A program made the position numbers and the translations under genes. This document shows positions 16,986 to 24,177 of a stretch of 64,000 nucleotides of DNA, piece by piece. The stretch comes from Trueperaceae bacterium (GTDB lineage Bacteria > Deinococcota > Deinococci > Deinococcales > Trueperaceae), in the NCBI GenBank assembly GCA_023954415.1, contig JAMLIB010000003.1, positions 124,001 through 188,000 on the forward strand, written 5' to 3'. The notes under the pieces are model-generated. The model was not told the DNA's origin. It worked only from the letters and a program-made list of their open reading frames with translations, and searched no databases. How positions within the stretch are numbered: the stretch's first letter is position 1; the number at the start of each line of letters is the position of its first letter.

Positions 16986-18365
16986 GTGAGCCTGCTCATC
17001 AAGAACGGCGAGATAGTGACGGCGGCCGAGCGCATGCACGCCGACATCTACTGCGAGGGCGAGACCATCACGCGCATCGGCAAGGGGCTGGAAGCGCCTG
17101 CTGGCACGCGGGTCGTCGACGCGGCCGGCAAGTACGTCTTCCCCGGCTTCATCGACCCGCACGTGCACATCCATCTGCCGTTCATGGGCACCCTCACGAA
17201 GGACACGCACCGCACGGGCAGCCAGGCCGCGCTCGTCGGCGGCACGACCACCTACATCGAGATGCTCGCGCCCAGTCGGCACGAGGACCTCATGGCCGGC
17301 TACCGCCTCTGGAACGAGCTGGCGGAGGGCAACAGCGCCTGCGACTACACGTTCCACATCGGCGTGTCGAAGTACGACGCCGAGGCCGAGGCGCAGCTGC
17401 GCGAGATCGTCGCCGACGGCATGACGTCCTTCAAGGTCTTCCTCTCCTACAAGGGCTTCTTCGGCGTGAACGACGAGGAGCTCTTCCGCACGCTCACGCT
17501 GGCCAAGGAGCTGGGCGTCATCGTCACGGCCCACTGCGAGAACGACGAGCTAGTGGCGCAGCTGCAGGCGCAGCTCCTCGCCGCCGGCCGAACCGGACCG
17601 GAGTGGCACGAGCCGTCGCGGCCGGAACGGGTGGAGGCCGACGGCACCAACCACTTCGCGACGTTCCTGGAGATCACGGGCGCCAGGGGCTACGTGGTGC
17701 ACCTGAGCTGCGCGCCGGCGCTGGCGGCGGCACTGGCCGCCAAGGAGCGCGGCGTCTCCCTCGCCATCGAGTGCGTCGTGCCACACCTCGTCCTCGACAA
17801 GACTTACGCCGAGCGCCCCGATTTCGAGGGCGCCAAGTACGTCATGTCGCCGCCCCTGCGCGACAAGCGCAACCAGAAGCCGCTATGGGACGCGCTCGCC
17901 GCCGGCCTCATAGACACCGTCGCGACCGACCACGCCCCCTTCGACTTCAAGGGCCAGAAGGAGATGGGTCGCGGCGACTTCACGAAGATCCCCAACGGCA
18001 TCCCGACGATCGAGGACCGCGTGAACCTCCTCTACACCTACGGCGTCAGCCGCGGCAACCTCTCCCTCGAGCGCTTCGTCAGCGCCGCGAGCACGCGGGC
18101 CGCCCAGCTCTTCGGCCTCTATCCGCGCAAGGGCACCGTCGCGGTGGGCGCGGACGCCGACCTCGTCGTCTACGACCCCAACTATCGCGGCCGCATAACC
18201 GCGACGACCCAGGCGATGAACGTCGACTACTCCGGGTTCGAGGGCGTCGAGATCGACGGGCGCCCGAGCGTGGTGACGGTGCGCGGCGAGGTCGCCGCCG
18301 TGGACGGCAAGTTCGTCGGCGACCCCGGGCGCGGCAAGCTCCTCAGGCGCACGCCGGCCAGCTGA
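16986..18365 (+). CDS. hydA: Dihydropyrimidinase / D-hydantoinase
   Basis: 459 residues of the cyclic amidohydrolase family, cytosolic and dizinc. It has the metal motif GFIDPHVHIHLPFMG, the lysine to be carboxylated in TSFKVFLSYKGFFG, the HCEND histidine, VVHLSCA, and the aspartate in ATDHAPFDFKGQ. It opens the dihydropyrimidine ring to give N-carbamoyl-beta-alanine or N-carbamoyl-beta-aminoisobutyrate. GTG 16986 is the start, preceded by AAAGGA. It follows preA by 79 bp and precedes the ABC importer by 10 bp, so it appears co-transcribed. The next enzyme, beta-ureidopropionase, is not in the window. Confidence 0.92.
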   Translation: MSLLIKNGEIVTAAERMHADIYCEGETITRIGKGLEAPAGTRVVDAAGKYVFPGFIDPHVHIHLPFMGTLTKDTHRTGSQAALVGGTTTYIEMLAPSRHEDLMAGYRLWNELAEGNSACDYTFHIGVSKYDAEAEAQLREIVADGMTSFKVFLSYKGFFGVNDEELFRTLTLAKELGVIVTAHCENDELVAQLQAQLLAAGRTGPEWHEPSRPERVEADGTNHFATFLEITGARGYVVHLSCAPALAAALAAKERGVSLAIECVVPHLVLDKTYAERPDFEGAKYVMSPPLRDKRNQKPLWDALAAGLIDTVATDHAPFDFKGQKEMGRGDFTKIPNGIPTIEDRVNLLYTYGVSRGNLSLERFVSAASTRAAQLFGLYPRKGTVAVGADADLVVYDPNYRGRITATTQAMNVDYSGFEGVEIDGRPSVVTVRGEVAAVDGKFVGDPGRGKLLRRTPAS

Positions 18366-18375
18366 GGCGACCCAG

Positions 18376-19239
18376 GTGCCCGAGGCCCCCGTGATCATCG
18401 ACGTCCAGGACGTCAGCAAGCTCTTCCGCGTCGGCAAGGTCGAGGCGGTGGCGCTGCAGGACGCCAACCTGCAGATCCACGACGGCCAGTTCGTCAGCCT
18501 CATCGGCCCGTCCGGTTGCGGCAAGACGACGCTGATGCGCCTCGTCGCCGACCTCATCGAGCCGACGAGCGGCCGCATCACCGTGGCGGGCAAGTCGCCC
18601 AAGGAGGCACGGGCCGCGCGCGAGTACGGCTACGTGTTCCAAGCGCCCGCCCTCTACGACTGGCGCAACGTGCTCGCCAACGTCATGCTCCCGCTCGAGA
18701 TCATGGGGTGGCCGAAGGGTGAGCGCAGGGCCCGGGCCGAGGAGATGCTGCGCCTCGTCGGACTCGAGGGCTTCCACCGCTCCTACCCGTGGCAGCTCTC
18801 CGGCGGCATGCAGCAGCGCGTCTCGATAGCGCGGGCCCTCGCCTTCGACCCGAAGCTCCTCCTGATGGACGAGCCGTTCGGCGCGCTCGACGAGATCACG
18901 CGCGAGGTCATGAACTTCGAGCTCCTGCGGCTCTGGCGGCAGACGGGGAAGACGGTCGTGTTCGTCACCCACTCCATCGCCGAGGCCGTGTTCCTCTCGT
19001 CGCACATCGTCGTCATGACGGCCAGGCCGGGGAGGATCAGGGAGGTCATCGAGGTCGACCTGCCCTACCCCCGCGACCACGAGACGCGCGAATCCGAGCG
19101 CTTCTTCGAGCTCACCACGCGCGTGCGGGAGGCGTTGCGGCTCGGCAAGGAAGGCGAGGGTGACGTCGGCGGCGCTGCCTCCGGCGGCGGCAAGGCGGCC
19201 GGCGGGCCCGCCAAGACCCTGGCCAAGGTCGGTTACTGA
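18376..19239 (+). CDS. ABC importer ATPase (SsuB/TauB/ThiZ-type), probable pyrimidine uptake
   Basis: 287 residues with Walker A GPSGCGKTT, Q-loop YVFQAPALYDWRNVLANV, signature LSGGMQQRV, Walker B LLLMDEPFGALDE and the switch histidine in FVTHSIAEAV. This is the nitrate/sulfonate/thiamine-precursor importer subclass, which works with NMT1-like binding proteins. The last 35 residues are a Gly/Ala-rich tail. It starts at GTG 18376, ten bases after the dihydropyrimidinase stop. The locus suggests the cargo is uracil, thymine or a related base; this is inferred only from neighbours. Confidence 0.88.
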   Translation: MPEAPVIIDVQDVSKLFRVGKVEAVALQDANLQIHDGQFVSLIGPSGCGKTTLMRLVADLIEPTSGRITVAGKSPKEARAAREYGYVFQAPALYDWRNVLANVMLPLEIMGWPKGERRARAEEMLRLVGLEGFHRSYPWQLSGGMQQRVSIARALAFDPKLLLMDEPFGALDEITREVMNFELLRLWRQTGKTVVFVTHSIAEAVFLSSHIVVMTARPGRIREVIEVDLPYPRDHETRESERFFELTTRVREALRLGKEGEGDVGGAASGGGKAAGGPAKTLAKVGY

Positions 19240-19240
19240 C

Positions 19241-21241
19241 ATGGCGCGCGCAGCGGCGGACGGGGCCCGGGCGCCCGCCTGGCGCCGCACGCTCTCCGGC
19301 TGGGTACCCCTGGCGGTCGTGCTCGCCGTGCTCGTAGCGCTCATGTACCCGGTCGCGCTGCTGCTCGGCCTCCCGCTGGCGCGCACCCGCATGGACAACG
19401 TGGCCAACTGGGTGCGCGCCACGACGACCCCCAAGCCCCTGGCGGAGGCGCCCGCCGACGTCGGGGCGGGCGCGCCGGCCGGTGCGGAGCTGCGCTTCGG
19501 CGGCGCCGAGAGCCTAGCCACGGCGCGCTCGGTGCTCGTCTACGGCGACCGGCCAGTGGACGCCACCTACGACCTGGAGGACGGCGCCGCGCGCCTGCGC
19601 GACGCGGTGGCGGGGCCGCTCCTCGAGTGGGGCGAGGCGTTGACCGGCCCCCTCGACGCGCGTTCCCCCGGCCTCGGTGTCGCGGACCCCTCGGCGGACG
19701 CGGCGACGGGAGCCCGTGCCTCGGAGGGCGTCGCCGGCCACGTGTTCGCCCTGCCCGCGGGCGGGTGGGAGGCCCTCTACCTGGGCGACCGCCTCCTGGT
19801 GCCGGGTGCCGACGACGCCATCGAGCGCCCCGACGGCGTGCTGGCGGCGTTCACGTTCCCGGAGGCCGAGACCGGCCCCGTCCTCGTGAACGGGCAGCTG
19901 CTCCTCGAGGGCGAGGGCTTCGAGGCGAACGGTAGGCGCATCGAGCTGCGCTCGCCCGCGCCCTTCAACGCGAGCGTGCGCCGCGTCAGCGGCGACTACG
20001 CCGTGCTCGACGCCGCGGCCGGCACCATCGCTTTGGCCGAGGCGAGCGCGGAGCCGCCGCGCGCCGCTACGGCGACGCTGGCCGTCGTCGAGCGCCTGGT
20101 GGGGGAGGTCGACGGCGTCAACCGCGTCTTCCACTTGCAGCACGCCCCCCTAGTCGAGTCCGACCCCGGGAGGCGGATCATGCTCGAGGACGTCGAGCTC
20201 TCGCCCGCCGCCGAGAGGCCGGCCGAACGCGTCGACGGCGAGCGCAAGGCGTTCACTTTCACGAGCGACCGCGGGGTCGTCACGGTGAACGGGGCCGAGG
20301 CGCTGGAGGGGCGGGACTTCGGCCGGGCGGGGCCCGTCGTGACGTTCACGGTCGCGCCGCCGAGGAACGCGGCCCTCAGGCAGTACCCCGACTACGTCGT
20401 GAACGACCCGGCCGTGGGCGTCATCACCCTGGCCAAGGCGCCGGCGCCGGGCAGCCGCGTGTGGGCCGCCACCTACACCTACTACGACCACCCGGCCTGC
20501 GGCTCGAGCGAGATCGAATGCTTCCTCTCGATGCCGCAGCACCCCATGCCGTTCCCCCACTGGATCGCGAAGCGCATCCCCGCCTTCCTGACCAACTACC
20601 CGCTCTCCGACACGCGCAACGTCGTGCGTGCCACCCTGTACACGGCCGGCGGCACCCTCACGGCGCTCGCGCTCGGGGGCGTGCTCGGCGTGCTCCTCGC
20701 GATCGTCTTCGTGGCCATCCGGCCCCTCGAGCGCGCGCTCCTCCCCTGGGTCATCGCGTCGCAGACGGTCCCGATCATCGCCCTCGTCCCCGTGCTCCTG
20801 CTCCTGCTCGGCAACGCCGGCGTCACGGTGCAGACGAGCCTCGTGCCGGCCGCGCTCATCGGGGCGTACATAGCGTTCTTCCCGGTGACCGTCGGCACGG
20901 TGACGGGCCTGCGCTCCGTCGACCCGCTGTCGCTCGACCTCATGAAGAGCTACGCGTCCTCGCCGCTCCAGGTCTTCTGGAAGGTGCGGTTCCCCGCGGC
21001 GGTGCCCTACCTGTTCGTGAGCCTCAAGCTCGGCGCGGCCGCCGCGCTCGTCGGCGCGCTCGTCGCGGAGACGGAGTCGAACAACCGCCTGGGCCTCGGC
21101 TACGCCATCGTCGGCCAGGTGCAAGCCGGCAACGTCTCCGACGTCTGGATACTGCTGCTCATCTCCGCCGCCCTCGGCATCGGGCTCGTCGCCATCGTCG
21201 GCCTCCTCCAACGCTTCACCGCGCCCTGGGAGCGCCGCTGA
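19241..21241 (+). CDS. ABC importer permease with a roughly 380-residue extracytoplasmic repeat insert
   Basis: 666 residues against about 250-300 for the family. The ATG is one base after the preceding stop. One N-terminal membrane helix (about 20-46) is followed by residues 50-430 that are not membrane-like. Then comes a normal permease domain with several helices and an EAA loop (PLSLDLMKSYASSPLQVFWK). The insert holds two similar units of about 85 residues: one from AAFTFPEAE to GDYAVLDAAAGTIALAEA and one from KAFTFTSDR to PDYVVNDPAVGVITLAKA. Each has a V-N-G turn and a closing strand, so they look like duplicated beta-sandwich domains. It is probably periplasmic, where it could contact the binding protein or cell wall. 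The function of the insert is unknown. Confidence 0.82.
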   Translation: MARAAADGARAPAWRRTLSGWVPLAVVLAVLVALMYPVALLLGLPLARTRMDNVANWVRATTTPKPLAEAPADVGAGAPAGAELRFGGAESLATARSVLVYGDRPVDATYDLEDGAARLRDAVAGPLLEWGEALTGPLDARSPGLGVADPSADAATGARASEGVAGHVFALPAGGWEALYLGDRLLVPGADDAIERPDGVLAAFTFPEAETGPVLVNGQLLLEGEGFEANGRRIELRSPAPFNASVRRVSGDYAVLDAAAGTIALAEASAEPPRAATATLAVVERLVGEVDGVNRVFHLQHAPLVESDPGRRIMLEDVELSPAAERPAERVDGERKAFTFTSDRGVVTVNGAEALEGRDFGRAGPVVTFTVAPPRNAALRQYPDYVVNDPAVGVITLAKAPAPGSRVWAATYTYYDHPACGSSEIECFLSMPQHPMPFPHWIAKRIPAFLTNYPLSDTRNVVRATLYTAGGTLTALALGGVLGVLLAIVFVAIRPLERALLPWVIASQTVPIIALVPVLLLLLGNAGVTVQTSLVPAALIGAYIAFFPVTVGTVTGLRSVDPLSLDLMKSYASSPLQVFWKVRFPAAVPYLFVSLKLGAAAALVGALVAETESNNRLGLGYAIVGQVQAGNVSDVWILLLISAALGIGLVAIVGLLQRFTAPWERR

Positions 21242-22440
21242 TGGCCGCGCGCGTCTCCGGCACGGGCTCCTCGAGTGCCGGTCCCGACGCCGGCTCGCTC
21301 CGTGCCGCGCTCGCCTGGCGTCCGCACGTGCCGACGCTACTCATGCTCTGCGTGGCGGCGACGGGCCTCTTCGGGCCGTTCGTCGCGGGTGGCGACGCCT
21401 TGCTGCCGGCCGGCAGCGGGCTCGCCATCGGCTGCGTAGCGCTCCTGGTGGCGGCCTTGGTGCCCAGCGGCTTGGGCGGCCCCTGGACCGTGCCGCTGGC
21501 CACGCCGCTCGCCGTGTCGGCCGCGTTCCTCGCCCTCCTCGCGCAGCGCGGCCTCGCCGGCCCGGCCGGCTGGGGCTACTGGCTCACCCTCCTCGGGTCG
21601 TTGGTTGCCGCCGCCACCGCCGCCGGGCGCGTGAGCGTCATCGAGCTCGAGAGCGACGCCCCCAGGTGGCAGCACCGGGTTCAGCGGCTCGTGCCGGCCG
21701 CCACCGTCGCGTTCCTCGTCCTCCTGGCCTGGGAGGGCCTGGTCGTCGGCTCGCGCGTGCCCAAGGGGATCTTCCCGCGCGTCTCCGACATCTGGCTCGC
21801 CTTCCTCGGCACGTGGCGCGTGCTTCTGGCGGACGCCTACCTCACGTTCGTGAAGGAGGTCCTGTTCGGCTTCGCCGTCGGCCTCACGCTCGGCTTCCTG
21901 GTGGGCAGCGCCATCGCGTTCAGCCGCTTCCTGCAGCGGGGCTTCCTGCCGCTCGCCACCGCGTTCGGGGCCGTGCCCATCGTCGGCCTGGCGCCCGTCC
22001 TCGGGCGGGCCCTCGGCGTCGACTGGGAGTCGAAGGCGGCCGTCGTCGTCATCGTCACGTTCTTCCCGGTGGTCCTCAACACGGTGCAGGGGCTCACGCT
22101 CGTCGACCCGCTCAAGCTCGAGCTCCTGCGCTCCTACGGCGCGCGGCCCCTCACCGTCTTCCTCAAGCTGCGCGTCCCGAACGCCCTGCCGTACGTCTTC
22201 AACGCTCTGAAGGTCGCGGTCGTCGTCGGCGTCGTGAGCGTCATCGTGGCCGAGTTCCTCATCCCCGGCCCGCCCAACGGCCTCGGCCAACGCATCAGCC
22301 TCTCGGCGCACCGCGGGGCGTTCGACATCGTGTTCGCGGCCATCCTCGTGTCGAGCCTCATCTCCATGGCCCTCTACTGGGCCGTCGGCCTGCTCGAGCG
22401 GGCCTTCACGGCATGGCACCCGTCGACGAGGGGGTCATAG
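21241..22440 (+). CDS. ABC importer permease, second subunit
   Basis: 399 residues, overlapping the previous stop by one base. Residues about 30-155 form extra hydrophobic helices (TLLMLCVAATGLFGPFVAGG and others). They precede the conserved BPD permease domain, which contains an EAA loop (PLKLELLRSYGARPLTVFLK) and a terminal helix ending in LLERAFTAW. Two different permease subunits imply a heterodimeric transport channel. The added helices are absent from typical SsuC/ThiX proteins. The gene belongs to the mmsA-to-binding-protein operon. Confidence 0.85.
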   Translation: MAARVSGTGSSSAGPDAGSLRAALAWRPHVPTLLMLCVAATGLFGPFVAGGDALLPAGSGLAIGCVALLVAALVPSGLGGPWTVPLATPLAVSAAFLALLAQRGLAGPAGWGYWLTLLGSLVAAATAAGRVSVIELESDAPRWQHRVQRLVPAATVAFLVLLAWEGLVVGSRVPKGIFPRVSDIWLAFLGTWRVLLADAYLTFVKEVLFGFAVGLTLGFLVGSAIAFSRFLQRGFLPLATAFGAVPIVGLAPVLGRALGVDWESKAAVVVIVTFFPVVLNTVQGLTLVDPLKLELLRSYGARPLTVFLKLRVPNALPYVFNALKVAVVVGVVSVIVAEFLIPGPPNGLGQRISLSAHRGAFDIVFAAILVSSLISMALYWAVGLLERAFTAWHPSTRGS

Positions 22441-22513
22441 AGTATGTGAACGCTCAAGGCCCTTCGCGTCGGACAGGCTGTAACCTCGTAGGAAAGCCAA
22501 TGGGAGGTAACGA

Positions 22514-23563
22514 ATGAAACGGATGGTCCAAGCACTAGCCGCGCTCCTACTCTTGCTCGCGCCGGTGGGGCTCGCCCAGAACCTCATCCCCATCAACTTC
22601 CAGTCGAAGTGGTTCCCGCAGGCGCAGTTCGCCGGCTACTTCGTGGCGCAGGACAAGGGCTTCTACGCGGAAGAAGGCCTCGACGTGACGGTGCTCGACG
22701 GCGGTAACGTCAACCCGACCGTCGCCGTGGCGTCCGGCAACGCCGACTTCGGCACGGACTGGGTGGCCAACATCCTCACGCAGCGCGACCAGGGCCTCGA
22801 GGTCGTCAACATCGCCCAGATCTACCAGACCTCCGGCTACCGCCTCGTGGCGCTCAAGAGCTCCGGCATCGAGACGATCGCCGACATGGCCGGCCGCAAG
22901 GTCGGCGTGTGGGCGTTCGGCAACGAGTTCGCGGCCGAGGCCGTGTTCTCCGCCGCCGGGCTGACCTCCAACCTCGACCCGACCGTGACCAGCCCGGACG
23001 TTGACGCCGTCGTGTACGCCTTCGACCCGTCGCTCGTGTTCCCCAACGAGGTGGACGTGGCGAGCGCCATGACCTACAACGAGCTCGATCAGATCGTCGG
23101 CCTCGGCTACGACCTCGACACCCTCTCGATCCTCGACCCGGCTAGCATCGGCGCCGACCTCCTCGAGGACAGCCTCTTCGCCACCCCCGCCACGCTGGCC
23201 GCCACGAACTTCAAGGGCTCCGGGCTCACGGGCGCCGAGGTGGCGCAGCGCTTCCTGCGCGCCTCCATCCGCGGCTGGGAGTACGCCGTCGCCAACCAGG
23301 ACGAGGCCGTGCAGATCGTCCTCTCGCACTGCGGCGACACGTGCGCCGGCTCCGGCAGCCGCCAGAGCCCGCTCATCCACCAGACCTGGCAGATGGCCGA
23401 GGTCGCCAAGCTGGTCAAGCCGACCGCCGACACGCACGTCGGCGCCCTCGACCGCGCCGCGTTCGAGCGCTCCGTCAACCTCCTCGTCGAGGTCGGCCTC
23501 ATCAAGCAGGCCTACACCTGGGAGCAGGCGGTCGACCCGAGCATCTACGACGCCGTCGACTGA
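22514..23563 (+). CDS. NMT1/THI5-like (ThiY-type) periplasmic substrate-binding protein
   Basis: 349 residues with a Sec signal peptide (MKRMVQALAALLLLLAPVGLAQ). The mature part starts with INFQSKWFPQAQFAGYFVAQ and DKGFYAEEGLDVTVLDGG, the hallmark of NMT1/ThiY-like pyrimidine-binding proteins. The family binds hydroxymethylpyrimidine, riboflavin and other flat heterocycles, which fits delivery of pyrimidine bases to the neighbouring catabolic enzymes. The start has a strong GGGAGGTAACG ribosome-binding site. It is the last gene of the operon and is closed by the terminator at 23588. The precise ligand cannot be read from sequence. Confidence 0.87.
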   Translation: MKRMVQALAALLLLLAPVGLAQNLIPINFQSKWFPQAQFAGYFVAQDKGFYAEEGLDVTVLDGGNVNPTVAVASGNADFGTDWVANILTQRDQGLEVVNIAQIYQTSGYRLVALKSSGIETIADMAGRKVGVWAFGNEFAAEAVFSAAGLTSNLDPTVTSPDVDAVVYAFDPSLVFPNEVDVASAMTYNELDQIVGLGYDLDTLSILDPASIGADLLEDSLFATPATLAATNFKGSGLTGAEVAQRFLRASIRGWEYAVANQDEAVQIVLSHCGDTCAGSGSRQSPLIHQTWQMAEVAKLVKPTADTHVGALDRAAFERSVNLLVEVGLIKQAYTWEQAVDPSIYDAVD

Positions 23564-23587
23564 CCTACCAGCTCGCTGAGCTCTTCG

Positions 23588-23626
23588 GCGCGCCGGCCCC
23601 CGCCGTGGGGTCGGCGCGCTCTTGTT
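23588..23626 (+). terminator. Terminator of the pyrimidine operon
   Basis: GCGCGCCGGCCCC (23588-23600) pairs with GGGGTCGGCGCGC (23607-23619) as a 13-bp stem with one G-T pair and a 6-nt loop, followed by TCTTGTT. It lies 24 bp after the binding-protein stop. Confidence 0.75.
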
Positions 23627-23640
23627 GGCGCCGTGGCTAT

Positions 23641-23700
23641 GGCGCTCGGCGGCGCGGGGGCGCTGCGTGCCGGCCTGCGCTTGGGCCGTGGCCGCGGCGC
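23641..23700. repeat. Degenerate fragment of the palindromic repeat family
   Basis: The segment 23661-23679 (GCTGCGTGCCGGCCTGCGC) matches the reverse complement of the inner part of copy B (23953-23971) at 18 of 19 positions. Flanking GCCGTGG-rich sequence resembles the outer flanks of copies A and D. No full stem can be drawn, so it appears to be a decayed or partial copy next to copy A. Confidence 0.5.
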
Positions 23701-23799
23701 GTGGTCTGGTGGGTGGGCCGGCGGCGGGCGCCCCTCCGTACTGCCTGCGCTTCGCTTCGGCATACTCCGGGCACCCTCCGCCGGCCCACCCACCTAGAC
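23701..23799 (+). repeat. Palindromic repeat family, copy A
   Basis: It begins GTGGTCTGG and ends CACCTAGAC. Outer arms 23708-23724 and 23778-23794 are perfectly complementary over 17 bp (GGTGGGTGGGCCGGCGG). The inner region carries TGCCTGCG on the left and GGCATACTCCGG on the right, the positions of a second conserved inner pair in other copies. It forms an inverted pair with copy B and has the GTCTGG side facing outward. No protein is encoded. Confidence 0.8.
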
Positions 23800-23905
23800 T
23801 TCGGGCGCTTGGTGCCCGGCAAACCGTGTTCCGACCGCTTAGGGAGCTCGTTCGTCCATCCGCGAGAGGCGGGGGACGGGGCCGTCCCTGACTCAGCGAA
23901 GGACG

Positions 23906-23999
23906 GTCGAGGTGGGCGGCGGGGCGGGAACGCGCAGTGCGGCCGGAGCGCAGCGTAGGCCGGCACGCAGCGGTCCCGCCCCGCCGCCCACCAGACCAC
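23906..23999 (-). repeat. Palindromic repeat family, copy B
   Basis: Opposite orientation to copy A: GTCGAG on the left, CAGACCAC on the right. Arms 23911-23929 and 23974-23992 are perfectly complementary over 19 bp, but the inner stem (CGGCGGGGCGGGA) differs from that of copy A. The inner region on the minus strand has GCTGCGTGCCGGCC and GGCCGCACTGCGCG, matching the family pattern. It is 106 bp from copy A. Confidence 0.8.
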
Positions 24000-24011
24000 G
24001 CGACGCGGTCA

Positions 24012-24060
24012 CGGGTCCGCCCACCAGACAACGAGGCGAAGCCACGGCCGGCTCACCGCC
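24012..24060 (-). repeat. Half copy of the palindromic repeat plus its flank
   Basis: GGTCCGCCCACCAGACAACG repeats the right end of copies B and D (CCCACCAGACCACG), followed by GGCGAAGCCACGGC. That flank resembles GGCGACCAAGCCACGGC after copy D. The left half is missing. The shared flank indicates that the repeated unit extends beyond the palindrome. Confidence 0.5.
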
Positions 24061-24110
24061 TTGGAACCACCGCGCTGTGACGACGACACCCCCGTTCATA
24101 GGCGGCGCGC

Positions 24111-24116
24111 TATACT
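24111..24116 (+). promoter_or_regulatory. Possible -10 element for the MFS gene
   Basis: TATACT (5 of 6 to consensus) lies 61 bp before the GTG start of the transporter. There is no convincing -35 box 16-18 bp upstream. Confidence 0.3.
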
Positions 24117-24177
24117 CCGGCCTTGCGCTTCGAGCCCGCCCCGAGTCCGGGGACCGCGGCTCGCGCTCTGGAGGACC

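Noticed and set aside
22441-22513. TPP riboswitch before the ThiY-like binding protein
   Set aside because: No conserved TPP-box sequences are present; only a strong ribosome-binding site is seen.
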